A stretch of DNA of 64,000 bases from Segetibacter koreensis DSM 18137 (GTDB taxonomy: Bacteria; Bacteroidota; Bacteroidia; Chitinophagales; Chitinophagaceae), in assembly GCF_000374045.1 (NCBI RefSeq), contig NZ_KB893324.1, positions 1-64,000 of the forward strand, in the 5' to 3' direction. Positions 8,696 to 18,576 of this stretch are shown here, one piece after another. The notes under the pieces were generated by a model. That model ran no database searches. It was not told the DNA's origin and worked only from the letters and a program-made list of their open reading frames with translations. Each line of letters starts with the position of its first letter. Positions within the stretch are counted from its first letter, which is position 1. A program made the position numbers and the translations under genes.

Positions 8696-9897
8696 AAATC
8701 GTCCATCCGCCATATTGCTCATTTCGACCTGGACAGCTTTTTAGTTTCAGTTGAGTGTTTAAAAAAACAGCAAACTCAAAGGAAAACCTATCGCAGTGGG
8801 TGAACACAGTGATCGGGGGGTAATTGCATCGTGCAATTATGAAGCCAGAAAGTTTGGAGTAAAAAGTGCTATGCCTGTCAGACTGGCTAAAAGACTTTGT
8901 CCAGAGCTTTTTATTGTTCGCGGCGATATGGATAGCTATTCGAAGTATTCAAGGCTCGTTACTGATATTGTTGCAGCCCAAGTCCCGCTTTTCGAAAAGT
9001 CCTCTATTGATGAGTTCTACATAGATATGAGTGGAATGGACAAGTTTTTTGGCTGATCCAAATACACTGTTCAATTAAGAAATACAATTGAAAAAGAAAG
9101 TGTTTTAAGTATCTCTTACGGGCTTTAGTCTAACAAGCTAATAAGTAAAGTGGCGACCAACGAGGTAAAGCCTCATGGACAGATTGAAATACCGTTTGGA
9201 GAAGAAAAAGAATACTTAGCTCCTTTGCCGGTGGATAAAATCCCAATGGCAGGAACCAAAACAAGTGAATTACTAAGACAAATGGGTGTCGAGACCATTC
9301 GAATTCTAAACCAGATACCAATTAAGATGATGACAAACCTGTTAGGCAAAAAAGGCATAGAATTATGGAGAAGGGCAAAAGAAGTGTAGATGAAACACCC
9401 ATCGTCCCTTATCATGAACAAAAAAGCATTGGCACTGAAAACACCTTTGAAAGTGATACCATTGATATCAATTTTCTACACAAGGAATTGGTGCGAATGA
9501 CTGAAAAGATCGCATTTGAGCTCCGTGACACCAACAAACTTACAGGATGCATAACAGTTAAGCTTCGTTATAGTGATTTTCAAACAGAAACAATACAGGC
9601 AACAATACCATATACTGCAGCAGATCATGTGTTGTTAGCCAAAGCAAAAGAACTTTTTACTAAACTGTACAAAAGGCGGCAACTTGTAAGGCTAATAGGT
9701 GTTCGTTTCAGCCATCTTGTTCCCGGCAACTACCAGATACTCTATTTGATGATACAGAGGAAACGGTTAGCCTTTACAAGGCGATAGATAGCATTAAGCA
9801 TCAGTACGGTGAACAGTTTTTAATACGTGCAGCAGGCTTTGACGGAAAGAGAAACGATAAACCCAAAGTAGAAAAATGGTTACGGCAGTTTAAATGA
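8696..9897 (+). pseudogene. dinB: DNA polymerase IV (Y-family), multiply disrupted
   Basis: Homology to Bacteroidota DinB runs the whole length: HIAHFDLDSF (catalytic metal-binding region), GVIASCNYEARKFGVKSAMP, SSIDEFYIDMSG (second acidic motif), then the little-finger region (DETPIVPYHEQKSI ... KLTGCITVKLRYSDF) and a normal C-terminus near 9897. It is broken by a frameshift near 8770, stops near 9053 and 9127, and frameshifts near 9385 and 9735. A functional copy would do translesion synthesis. This one cannot make an intact protein. Domain order and coverage show decay in place rather than a fragment insertion. Confidence 0.85.
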
Positions 9898-9992
9898 GTG
9901 CAGAGGAATATTTAGACATTTTTACGACCGATAGTTTATCATCGCAAGTATATCAAAATCCAGGTGTAGTAGAAAAGCTTGAACCTTATTAA
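9894..9992 (+). other. Short open frame overlapping the dinB end, 32 aa, unrecognised
   Basis: An ATG overlaps the dinB stop (ATGA) and opens 32 codons (MSAEEYLDIFTTDSLSSQVY...). The overlap is typical of coupled genes, so this may be the start of a former dinB partner that was truncated. The following 9993-10565 holds an unrecognised open stretch without a start (about 10078-10283, with LMNRLEGHKSFFPIF), a short repeated motif CGCCCAACCARTGC, and a copy of the GTACAAG repeat. I see no intact gene there. Confidence 0.25.
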
Positions 9993-10327
9993 ATGTGTAT
10001 CTACAATCAAAAAAGCGCCCAACCAATGCATTCCTTCTGTTGCCTGGTTTCCTGCTAAACTTCATCTTTCAGCAAATTTTTTGGCGACTTAATTAAGAAA
10101 GAAACCGCCCAACCAGTGCTAGAGCATATACGAGTAAAGTTGATTCATATTGCCAAAGAGAAAATATTGCAATACAGTAAGCAGTCAGCGAAATTGCTCA
10201 TGAACCGACTTGAAGGACACAAATCATTTTTCCCAATTTTCAAAGCAGTAAGTGGGCTCCATGAAATTGCAGTTGCGAATTGAGGACTTAGGAGGTTTTT
10301 GCACTTAGCTTTTGTGGTACTATAAAG

Positions 10328-10351
10328 CATGGTTGTGTCACTCACTTATAC
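10328..10351 (-). repeat. GTACAAG-type dispersed repeat, copy A
   Basis: Read on the minus strand this is GTATAAGTGAGTGACACAAC plus CATG, two mismatches from the 24-bp unit found twice around the RND adaptor gene (34380-34403 and 35620-35643). It is intergenic like the other copies. Confidence 0.6.
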
Positions 10352-10565
10352 GTTTCTAGAAGAAGGAGTAGCAATTGAAAAAAGTTAATCCTGACTTAAA
10401 AGCTCTTAAATATAAGTCAAAACCAGGACGTTGGACTGCTTGCAGTTTTAAGTATAACACTTTGCTTATATTCTTAAGTTTCTTTTAATTATAAAAAAAT
10501 AGGTTGTGTTTCTATTCAAATTAAACTTTTTTGTTTAGGTTTGAGAAAGTCAACTCTATTCGTTT

Positions 10566-11465
10566 ATGTTAAACTGGGCTAAAAGTTACATACGAAAGAA
10601 GATAATTCATGTTGTAGAACCAATGATAGACGAAAGTACAACTCATGATAAAATTCTTAACAACCCCTTTACTTCCGGTAAACTATTTCCTTATAATATG
10701 GATACTACCGATTACATAGTAGAGTATCAGGGTAGTGAAAAAGTCCCAGGAGGTAACATTCCGGTACCTCCCATCGAATACTGGGAAGGTTACGCAGAAA
10801 CAGAGGAGAATTATATTGAATGTGGTAAAAAAGATATTGGAACAATACTTAATATTCTAAGCAATGCTAACGAATCAGCTGAAACATTGACAAAGGTTTT
10901 GGACTTGGGCTGTGCCGCCGGAAGAATGCTTAGGCACTATCCACAAGTACCAGGGAAGTCGGAACTGTGGGGATGTGATATCAATTCAAAATATATGATC
11001 TGGTGCCAGCAAAATTTTGATCTGCCTTTTTACTTTTTTACTAATTCTACCAGTCCTCACCTACCCTTTGAAGATAATACATTAGACCTTGTTTATTGTG
11101 GATCAGTTTTCACTCATATCACTGATACCGCCGATGCCTGGCTGCTGGAAATAAGGCGCATTATCCGCAAAGGGGGCTATGCATACATTACAATTCACGA
11201 CCAACAAACTGTTGAGCTTATATTTACTAAGTATAAAGACGATCCTTTGTTTTACGATTTCGTAACTGCAGTTGGCGACTTCTACCAAAAAGCTGACGTT
11301 GCAACTCACAATTATGCCTATTTTTCAATATTTGCAGATCCAGCCTCACAAGTATTTTATAACAGGGACTACCTTGTAAATAAATGGTCTAAGTTTTTAG
11401 AAATTGTTTCTATTACACCCGCAGCACATGACCACCAAACAGCCATCCCTCTTCGAAAAAGATAA
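10566..11465 (+). CDS. Class I SAM-dependent methyltransferase
   Basis: In this 299-aa protein residues about 105-205 form a Rossmann methyltransferase domain: motif I VLDLGCAAGRMLRHY, an acidic residue after strand 2 (WGCDIN), then LPFEDNTLDLVYCGSVFTHI and the post-motif LLEIRRIIRKGGYAYITIHD. The N-terminal 100 residues include the segment PPIEYWEGYAETEENYIECG, seen in some glycan- or lipid-related methyltransferases. Substrate unknown. It is one of the few intact genes inside the graveyard region, and no operon partner is visible. Confidence 0.8.
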   Translation: MLNWAKSYIRKKIIHVVEPMIDESTTHDKILNNPFTSGKLFPYNMDTTDYIVEYQGSEKVPGGNIPVPPIEYWEGYAETEENYIECGKKDIGTILNILSNANESAETLTKVLDLGCAAGRMLRHYPQVPGKSELWGCDINSKYMIWCQQNFDLPFYFFTNSTSPHLPFEDNTLDLVYCGSVFTHITDTADAWLLEIRRIIRKGGYAYITIHDQQTVELIFTKYKDDPLFYDFVTAVGDFYQKADVATHNYAYFSIFADPASQVFYNRDYLVNKWSKFLEIVSITPAAHDHQTAIPLRKR

Positions 11466-11529
11466 AATTTAAGATACTTCCAAACATCAACGATGCTTTA
11501 ATTGAAACTATACTACTGGTTACATAAAA

Positions 11530-11549
11530 AAAGCTACCGAAGTAGCTTT
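11530..11549 (-). terminator. Intrinsic terminator with UUCG loop
   Basis: On the minus strand an 8-bp stem (AAAGCTAC/GTAGCTTT) closes a TTCG tetraloop and is followed by a run of T. It lies 24 bp after the end of the leftward short-chain dehydrogenase pseudogene and would terminate that transcript. It could also serve the rightward methyltransferase gene. Confidence 0.8.
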
Positions 11550-11572
11550 CATCCATTAATCTTTTGCTTTCA

Positions 11573-12404
11573 TTATTCAAATGTCATGGAACTCGATAAT
11601 TCCCGGTATGCATTCGCTTGTTCGTGAAGTGTTGAAGAAACTTGTTCTGCTGTGGCGACTGCACCAGCACCTGCAAGGAAACGTAGGGGTAGCTTTTCTT
11701 CAGCCGCAATTGTCACCAATGCTTTTGCCAATCTCGCCGGGTCACCTGATTGCTGACCATTTGCACCTTTCCAGAATATCATTTGCTGTTCTCTCCGCTC
11801 ATTGTAGTCTTCGATTGGATTGTTTGCATATTTTGTAGATTGCTCTGTTAGTAATTCTGTCCGAAAGAAACCAGGGTTTACAATTGTTGTATGAATACCA
11901 AACGGTGCTACTTCAACCTGCAATGCTTGCATCCATCCTTCGATTCCGAATTTAGAAGCAGAATAGGCACTACAGAACTATAGCTGGCAAGACCGGCAGT
12001 TGAAGAAATTGAAATGATATGACCTGAACCTTGCTTTCTCATCAAAGGCACGACGCTTCGTGTCACAATCATTGGACCGTATAAACTTGTCTGTAGCTGT
12101 TGCTCAATCTCTTGTTGCGTTAACTATTCAAAGAAGCCTGCGATAAAGTTGGCGGCATTGTTTACCATACATCAATACGGCCAAACTTTTCAACTGCTGC
12201 ATCAACAGCCGCATTCGCATCAGCCTGCTTCGTAACATCCAGCTTTACAATCAAAAGGTTTTCATTCTCGTTCAATGCTTTTGCAACACTCTCAGTGTTT
12301 CGACCTGTTGCCACCACTTTATGACCTGCTTTCAAAGCTGCCTTTGTAATATCTACACCCATGCCACGTCCGGCACCCGTGATGAACCAAACTTTCTTAT
12401 TCAT
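11573..12404 (-). pseudogene. Short-chain dehydrogenase/reductase, disrupted
   Basis: The start (ATG at 12402-12404) gives KVWFITGAGRGMGVDITKAAL, the NAD(P)-binding TGxxxGxG motif of classical SDRs, and continues to FGRIDVW. Homology then resumes in other frames (catalytic Ser region ISISSTAGLASYSS) and ends with VEVAPFGIHTTIVNPGFFRTELL and a normal C-terminus at 11573. A frameshift near 12170, a stop near 12122 and a frameshift near 11965 separate the pieces. The usual YxxxK block is lost around the third break. An AraC-type regulator gene, also broken, lies immediately upstream. Confidence 0.85.
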
Positions 12405-12481
12405 GATCTTACCTTTAGAATGCAAAGGTCACCTTAGACAATAAGCAGAAATAATGAAAAACAAATGAAAAAGTATAAATT

Positions 12482-13210
12482 TCAAAGATGAACTGCTCTC
12501 TCTGATTTGGCGATATAGCCAGTTTTCTTTTTAAAGAAGTTGTTGAAGTAGGTAGGATATTCAAAACCAAGGGCATAAGCAATGTCAGCAATATTCCAGC
12601 CGTGTGCTGCAAAAGTGCCTTTGCTTCTATTATAATCCGATCGCTAAGGTGGGCGGTCGTAGTCTTGCCGGTGATTTCCTTTACGGCACTATTTAGATAG
12701 TTAACGTGTACGGATAGTTGCTTGGCAAAGTCTTGGGCAGTCTTTAGCTCCAGGGAACGTTGTACGCTTTCTATTGGAAACTGCCTCTCTAAGAGTTCCA
12801 GAAAAACAGAGGTAATCCGTACTGCTGCGTTCTTCTGTTGGGAATAGTTTTCCGAAGGCTGCATTTTCAGTGCCTCATTAATAATGAGATTGATATAGCT
12901 GCGAATTAAATCATCTTTATACGTGTAGCTGCTGTCCTGCTCTGCAATCATCTTTTGAAATATAGCGGTAAGAGCCTCTTTTTGTTCCCCTGAAACCTTA
13001 AAAATGGGTGTACCTCCTATCTTAAATAATGGTGATTGAAGAACACTTTCAGAACGGTCTGAAGGCTGTAAAAACTCCTCGCTAAATAAACAAGTGTAGC
13101 CACTGTGAACAGAGGAAATAACCTCACAGGAATAAGGTGTATGAGGATTGGCAAAAAAGAGAAAAGTTTCGTCTGTTTCAAAGCTCTTATCAGCGTAGTG
13201 AAAATTAAAC
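12482..13210 (-). pseudogene. AraC-family regulator, 5'-truncated and frameshifted
   Basis: Reading leftwards from about 13210 the frame gives an AraC-type sensor domain (FNFHYADKSFETDETFLFF ... PYSCEVISSVHSGYTC) and a helical linker. The HTH domain follows (AKQLSVHVNYLNSAVKEITGKTTTAHLSDRIIIEAKALLQH), then a one-base frameshift near 12610 and the second HTH (NIADIAYALGFEYPTYFNNFFKKKTG). The first residues are absent because the sequence joins an unrelated exonuclease fragment at about 13210. It probably once controlled the adjacent dehydrogenase gene. Confidence 0.85.
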
Positions 13211-13765
13211 TTGCACGTAATTGAATCGTTTCGTAATCAACTCCGGCAGGAATACAAAACCGGGGAAGGCATAGAGCCGGTGCTATTTGCGCAATTTCAT
13301 CCGTTGGAAGAAGCGCTGGCATTGATGGGTGTTGCAGTGTGGCCAATGATTGAGCTGGAAGCGGATGATGCACTGGCATCTGCGGCAAAACTGGCTGCAT
13401 TGAAGCGGGAGGTTGAGAAAGTATGTATCTGGAGCCCGGACAAAGACCTGGCCCAGTGCGTACGGGAAGATCTGGTAGTGCAAATCGACAGCCGGGCGAA
13501 AGCGATCAGAGATGAAGACGCAATCATCAAAAAGTTTGGTGTTACTCCAATACTGATCCCTGATTATCTTGCCCTTGTTGGTGATAGTGCCGATGGTTAT
13601 CCGGGTATCTCCGGTATTGGCAAAACAGGCGCTGCCAGGCTGTTAAACCAATATGGGCCAATTGAAAGTTTCCCGCCAGAGGTGCTCCGACATCAACGGG
13701 AACAAGCATTGCAGCAACCATTGATAAGATTGCTCTTTCTTATGCTGATGAAAGCTACAATCTAA
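13211..13765 (+). pseudogene. 5'-3' exonuclease (Pol I N-domain/PIN-like) fragment
   Basis: The fragment encodes the central part of a stand-alone 5'-3' exonuclease: MIELEADDALASAAK (acidic metal site), CIWSPDKDLAQCV, IPDYLALVGDSADGYPGISGIGKTGAARLL (H3TH/helix-hairpin-helix). The N-terminal acidic residues and the C-terminus are missing, and its apparent TTG start is only the junction with the AraC remnant. The segment is clearly more GC-rich than its surroundings and uses GC-ending codons, so it was probably acquired from another lineage. Confidence 0.75.
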
Positions 13766-13881
13766 CATATATCACATCACTAAAGGAAAACTATGCTCAA
13801 AGAATTTCGAATGAAGCATTTAGTTACGGTTATAGAGTTGGAATAGATTTACCACATATTCATGGAAGCGAAGAAGAGTAA
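13706..13881 (+). pseudogene. Unrecognised C-terminal gene fragment
   Basis: In a different frame from the exonuclease piece an AT-richer segment encodes TIDKIALSYADESYNLTYIT ... RVGIDLPHIHGSEEE and a stop at 13879-13881. It reads like a genuine protein C-terminus without a start, so it is likely the tail of yet another truncated gene. I cannot assign a family. Confidence 0.35.
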
Positions 13882-13896
13882 GAAATTAATTCTTGA

Positions 13897-13945
13897 GGGT
13901 AAGTGGGCGTGTACAAGTTGAAACAAGGCACACTTACCCTTTATT
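13897..13945 (+). terminator. Terminator-like hairpin
   Basis: A perfect 9-bp inverted repeat (GGGTAAGTG/CACTTACCC, 13897-13905 and 13931-13939) is followed by TTTATT. It lies just after the unrecognised gene tail and probably was that gene's terminator. The remainder of 13946-14126 holds only a partial GTACAAG-type repeat at 14042. Confidence 0.55.
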
Positions 13946-14041
13946 AATGTTCCTTATAGCAGTGCCGTTGCATATTTTTGTCACCAGCAACTGAAGCAGA
14001 GCCTTGGAATGCTGCTAAGCCTGCCGAATCAACTACTATCA

Positions 14042-14065
14042 GTACAAGTGAGTAACCCTTCGATT
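14042..14065 (+). repeat. GTACAAG-type dispersed repeat, copy B (diverged)
   Basis: GTACAAGTGAGTAACCC then TTCGAT matches the 24-bp unit found elsewhere at roughly five sixths of positions. It is intergenic, between the exonuclease debris and the transporter fragment. Confidence 0.45.
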
Positions 14066-14126
14066 CCTTAGGGTAAACTCCACGATGTAAAATCAAGGAA
14101 CTAAAGCCGGTCCAACAAAAGAAATT

Positions 14127-14561
14127 CTATACCTTCTTCTCCCCCAGTTTTCTCTTTACCATCAAACTCACACGATAAAGAAGCAACACGCTCAAAAGGG
14201 AAATACACACCATTACATAGCCAACCGTATTGTAGTGTTCGAGCGGACTGAAATCAGTTTTTTGTTGTACGATCATTCCTGCAGCGGCAGCAGCTACGCC
14301 ACCGGCTATTTGTTGTAATGATGAATTGATACTCATGAATGCCCCACGGTCTGCGAGGTCGGGTATGGCTGTTGTTAATGCAACGGCAGGAACCATGCGA
14401 CTTAGTATTCCCATCATCATCAATACATTTACGATCATTACTAACCACAGCGGTGTTACTGACATATCGGTATAAAAAACCACTACGATCATCATCCATG
14501 CGGATGCAATAGCATATAAAGTAAACTTGTCTATACGGTCGGCAATGCGCCCTATAAGCAA
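14127..14561 (-). pseudogene. MFS transporter, C-terminal fragment
   Basis: The frame encodes about 144 residues beginning LIGRIADRIDK, which is the cytoplasmic loop motif between transmembrane helices of major-facilitator proteins (G-x-x-x-D-R). About four membrane helices and a basic tail follow. The N-terminal part is missing: homology stops at about 14565, where a 60-bp tandem repeat begins, so the gene was probably cut by the event that placed the repeat there. Its substrate cannot be told. Confidence 0.7.
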
Positions 14562-14575
14562 GTATCAATATCCTG

Positions 14576-14695
14576 CTGTTCTCCCTAGGTGTTCCCAAAT
14601 AAGTAAAAGTTGTTCAAGGTCTTAGCGCAGCCAGACTGTTCTCCCTAAGTGTTCCGTCGTACGCTTGGGTGTTCAAAGTCTTAGCGAAGCGAGAC
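14576..14695. repeat. Two-copy 60-bp tandem repeat at a gene breakpoint
   Basis: Copies start at 14576 and 14636 (period 60). Both begin CTGTTCTCCCTARGTGTTCC and end with GTTCAARGTCTTAGCGMAGC plus SAGACT, while the middle 12-15 bp differ. The end of each unit contains a small palindrome (AGTCT...AGACT). The repeat abuts the truncated MFS gene. Conserved ends with a variable middle are not what simple replication slippage gives. Confidence 0.7.
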
Positions 14696-14767
14696 TGATA
14701 GGACAAGTTGTTGGTGAGGAAAACCTGATGCTAGAAGTCGTCTTTAACCAAAATATCGACAATGGCG

Positions 14768-14799
14768 TAAAAAGAAGCCCGGCTCTGTGAACCGGGCTC
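14768..14799 (-). terminator. Strong intrinsic terminator
   Basis: On the minus strand a GC-rich 7-bp stem AGCCCGG/CCGGGCT is followed by TCTTTTT. It lies about 25 bp beyond the stop of the 28-codon basic ORF and supports that ORF being transcribed. Confidence 0.8.
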
Positions 14800-14822
14800 T
14801 CTGCGTTTTGACCTTACCGTAC

Positions 14823-14909
14823 TTATTTCTTTCTACCCGGTTTCCTCTGGGCTGAGCTTTTCTTTTTGGTAGGCTTATTCTTTTTAGGATGAGCTGTCTT
14901 TTTTGACAT
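14823..14909 (-). CDS. Small very basic protein, 28 aa
   Basis: The ATG at 14907-14909 opens a frame of which 14 of 28 residues are Lys or Arg (MSKKTAHPKKNKPTKKKSSA...). It is followed directly by a strong terminator in the same direction, giving a compact monocistronic unit. The composition resembles small ribosome- or nucleic-acid-binding proteins (compare the short basic protein Thx), but I see no specific family match. Confidence 0.5.
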   Translation of the reverse strand: MSKKTAHPKKNKPTKKKSSAQRKPGRKK

Positions 14910-15079
14910 ACAATTCATTTTAAGGTTAGTGAAAATTTGTTTATGGCTGCAAAGTATTTCTTCCCGTTCTTCAATGTTATCCTTTCAGAAGCGGCACTTG
15001 TACAGCCAGGCTATAAGTAAACAAAGATATGCCTATAAGGGTTAATACAATAATTGATTAAGGTCAGTCGCCCCGCATA

Positions 15080-16351
15080 TTAAAAACCAGCATATCCGTC
15101 GAAACGGGGGTTAACAAAATTGTTTAGAATGCTGCCAAACCTAAAAGCAAGTCCAAACGAAGTGTAATAATTAAAACTGGAGGCAAGCTGGCGTTTGCGG
15201 GTAAGTACTTCCTGCTCTGTCACACCACCCTTCACAAGGTTGATCTGGTTGTGAAATACACTGCCGCTCGCATGTACAAAAAAAGACAAGCCGCCGCCTA
15301 TTCTTACGTCGGCGTTAGCACTTAGCCCCATCGCATTTAATGCCCAATCCTGAAAATAATTACGGTAGTAGATACCCCCATTAAAAGTTCCCCATTTTTT
15401 GTTTAGGGTAATAGCTGCTGAAAACCGGTGACCATATACAGTCTCTCTTATTTTATAATAAATCGTAGTATCGTAATAATTGTTGTTGCTTATATCTAGT
15501 CCATATCTCAAAACAAAAAACCTGTTGTTCACTTCTTTATAATCGTATACATTATACTCAATAGCAGGGCTAAAAAATATTTTTCTTTTGATATTATCAA
15601 ACGTGCTATTTGACAAATTAGTCTGATACCCGTAGCTCCAATGATCGCTGAATGATCTTACCAAATTATGGTAAAGCCTGTAATCAGTATTTTTTACCTT
15701 GTATTGAGTAGTGGTAGCGCTGTCCTCGTAAGTATAAACAGAATTGCGAAGGTTCGCATTCAAGTAAAATTCTACTTTCAGCTTGTTGGTTGTTCTGTTT
15801 GCCGATATTGCTGAGCTAATCACATTGTTTTTGTACACCCTTTCCGCATTATATTGTCCGCTTGCAGCCACTCTAAATACCCAAAAATTCCATTTGTCCC
15901 GTGGATCGTTTTCATAAGGGGGCCGGGCATTTAAAGAATCTTCTTTCATCACCATTTTCACTTGTGATGCAAAAGGTGTTTTAGCTATTAGTGGAGAAAA
16001 GCCGAACATCAGATACCGTAGTATAGTTTTTCGAACATCTGAAGGTGTGGCATTAGGAAGTGTGTTGAATAGAAGGGTATCTGAATAATTCTCGTACTGG
16101 TTTTGGCCATAAAAATTCATTTGATATTGGGCTCCCCCGCTGCCAGCGGCCTGTGCAGTCAACAGAACATGAACATCAGCAGTAGTCGGGTCTAAAACAA
16201 AATCAACAATATTTATTTCAGATTTAAAATAATTAAAGTCGCATCCTACCCGGCAGTCGATATAGACTTTTAATTTTCCGGCAACTTCATTTTGAGCATT
16301 GGCTACTGATACAATTAAAAAAGACACTACTAAAGCAGTAATTTTCCACAT
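15080..16351 (-). CDS. Outer-membrane beta-barrel protein, function unknown
   Basis: This protein has about 423 residues from the ATG at 16349-16351. The signal peptide ends near ANAQ. A periplasmic N-terminal part with two cysteines (VYIDCRVGCDFNYFKSEI) has a Rossmann-like strand pattern and the segment DPTTADVHVLLTAQ. From about residue 150 onward there are alternating aromatic strands (NFWVFRVAASGQYN, HWSYGYQTNLSNS, WGTFNGGIYYRNYFQ) typical of a barrel, ending in a terminal Phe as expected for outer-membrane insertion. It stands alone and is intact. No enzyme motif is visible. Confidence 0.65.
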   Translation of the reverse strand: MWKITALVVSFLIVSVANAQNEVAGKLKVYIDCRVGCDFNYFKSEINIVDFVLDPTTADVHVLLTAQAAGSGGAQYQMNFYGQNQYENYSDTLLFNTLPNATPSDVRKTILRYLMFGFSPLIAKTPFASQVKMVMKEDSLNARPPYENDPRDKWNFWVFRVAASGQYNAERVYKNNVISSAISANRTTNKLKVEFYLNANLRNSVYTYEDSATTTQYKVKNTDYRLYHNLVRSFSDHWSYGYQTNLSNSTFDNIKRKIFFSPAIEYNVYDYKEVNNRFFVLRYGLDISNNNYYDTTIYYKIRETVYGHRFSAAITLNKKWGTFNGGIYYRNYFQDWALNAMGLSANADVRIGGGLSFFVHASGSVFHNQINLVKGGVTEQEVLTRKRQLASSFNYYTSFGLAFRFGSILNNFVNPRFDGYAGF

Positions 16352-16625
16352 AATCAAGTAAGTGACATTCAGAGGTTAGTTAGAAACGCCAAATGTAAGT
16401 TAATAAACCTATCAAGAAGATGATTAAGGCCGTTTGCCTTTTGCCCTTGATTTCTATGACAAAATCAAATCTATTTTATGCTGTTTTCCATCCTGTTTAT
16501 TTATACTTCCGTTCACCTATATAGGAAAAAAAAGAAAAGAAGGTTTATGCTAAATGCAAGCAAGGTAGGGAAACAAGCCATTCAAATTTTATACCTGCTG
16601 GCATAAGATTAGAATTAATGTTTTT

Positions 16626-18253
16626 ATGCCTCTTGAAGAATACAAAAAGAAAAGAAGATTTGATAAAACACCTGAGCCCACGGGCGGGGAAATTACTGAT
16701 AACAAACTTCATTTTGTTGTCCAAAAGCATGCTGCATCCCATCTGCATTACGACTTCAGGCTTGAGCTGAAAGGTGTTTTGAAAAGTTGGGCAGTTCCTA
16801 AAGGCCCTTCACTAAACCCCGATGAAAAACGTTTAGCAATGATAACCGAAGATCATCCGTACGATTATAAAGATTTTGAAGGGCGGCCATTCCGGTCAAT
16901 AGTGTTCGGCGCTTATGATAATGGAGAATTAAAGTTTGTTGGTCATTCGGGCAGCGGTTTCCAGGACAAAGTAATGAATGAAGTGATGGAAAGGCTGAAA
17001 CTGTTAGAAATAAAAAAGAAACCGTTTGTTGATGAAGTCGATCATGACACACCTCCTCATTGGATTGAACCGAAATTAGTAGGCATTTTTAAGTTTCCGA
17101 CTTGACAGCAAGTGGTAAAATAAGAAAACCCGCTATTTTTTTAGGTTTCAGGGACGATAAGGATCCGAAAGAAGTAGTGCGCGAAGTGCCCATATCTGCT
17201 AAAGATGAAGAGAAGGTGATAAATGAAAAGCCGCAATCGAATTTAGAAAAAGAAAAAACAACATCGCAAACTCTGGCAAAGCGGAAAATTATAGAAACCG
17301 CGGAAGATAGCAATTGGCCGATTATAGAAAATGAAGCAATCACCAGCAAAGAGGTATTTAATATTGAAGGGAAGGACATTACAATCACTAATATTGAAAA
17401 ACAACTTTGGAGCAATGTCACCAAAAGTGACCTCATCATTTACTATCACAATATTGCACCTTATATTCTGCCTTATTTAAAAGACCGGCCACAGTCACTT
17501 CATATAAAAAACATCAATGCAGGCGCTCCGGGACTTTATATAAAAGACATGGAAGGAAGGCAACCTGAATGGGCAGATATATTTACCACCGCAAGGAAGC
17601 ATAGGAAGAAAGGCAAAAGAAGTGAGATTGATTATCTTGTTTGCAATAATGAAGCAACTTTATTATACATGGTAAACCTTGGTTGTATTGATATCAACCC
17701 ATGGACTTCCCGAACCGGCAATTATCAACAACCAGACTTTGTGATCATTGACCTCGACCCATCGGATGAAGACTTTAAAAAAGCAATTGATACGGCAAAT
17801 GCAGCAAAACAATTCTTCGATGCGTACAAGTTAAAAGCCTTCCCTAAAACTTCTGGTAAAACAGGTATTCATTTATATGTTCCATGTGAAGGCTTTTCCT
17901 TTCCTGAAGCGCGAAAAATAGCTGAACATATTTGCGAAGAAGTTCATTTACTGGTGCCACATATAACGACAACAGACGTAACAATTTCTAAGCGTGGCAA
18001 CAAATTGTATATTGATCCAAACCAAAATGACGAAGCAGATACAGTTGCTGCCCCTTATTCAGTTCGTCCGTATCATCACCCTTCGGTTTCTACACCTTTA
18101 CAGTGGAAAGAGATAAATGACAAACTGAATGCATCGGCTTTTGATATAAATACAATTTTTAAAAGGCTTGAGCAAAAGGGAGACCTGTTTGAAAAGGTGT
18201 GTGATAAAAAAATAGCAATTGGCAATTCTAAAATTTTACGTCAATTTTTATAA
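16626..18253 (+). pseudogene. ligD: NHEJ ligase LigD with internal deletion and frameshift
   Basis: The N-terminal 3'-phosphoesterase domain is recognisable ([39 protein letters not shown]). The frame then jumps directly to the C-terminal OB-fold of the ligase domain ([18 protein letters not shown]). The end of the phosphoesterase and the whole nucleotidyltransferase core, including the KxDG lysine, are gone in frame. A one-base shift near 17100 separates this from [19 protein letters not shown] and a complete-looking primase-polymerase domain (DFVIIDLDPSD, SGKTGIHLYVP, GNKLYIDPNQN). Ligation activity must be lost. A free polymerase domain might still be made if translation restarted. No ku gene is in the window. 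Confidence 0.85.
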
Positions 18254-18399
18254 ACATTTGTTTGTCAATTATATTTTAAATGCTTACGTATTTGCCGTAA
18301 ACTCTAAAAGGCAGGTTCGTGAGTACAAAAACGTCGAATTTGTAAAGCACAACAACACCAAGTGCTTTTGTTTCTATCTATCTTTTCTCTAATAAATAG

Positions 18400-18576
18400 C
18401 GAAAAGAAGCAGGGTTAAACCAAACTCAGCTTGCTGAGAAGTGCGATAAAGACAGGCAAAGTATTCAACGCCTGGAAAAAGGAGGCATGAATCCAACAGC
18501 TTATTATCTCTGGGAAGTTGCAAAAGCACTTAATATTCCTACCAAAGAGTTGCTCAATTGCAAGTGCAAAGATTAG
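18400..18576 (+). pseudogene. XRE-type HTH regulator, 5'-truncated
   Basis: After a TAG the frame reads RKEAGLNQTQLAEKCDKDRQ, then SIQRLEKGGMNPTAYYLWEVA and ALNIPTKELL. This is the helix-turn-helix of small Xre/Cro-like regulators, missing only the first dozen or so residues. The stop at 18574-18576 is followed without a gap by the mobilisation-protein fragment, so this may be a recombination join. Confidence 0.65.

Noticed and set aside
14576-14695. CRISPR array
   Set aside because: There are only two units of 60 bp without the short-repeat/spacer proportions, and no cas gene is nearby.
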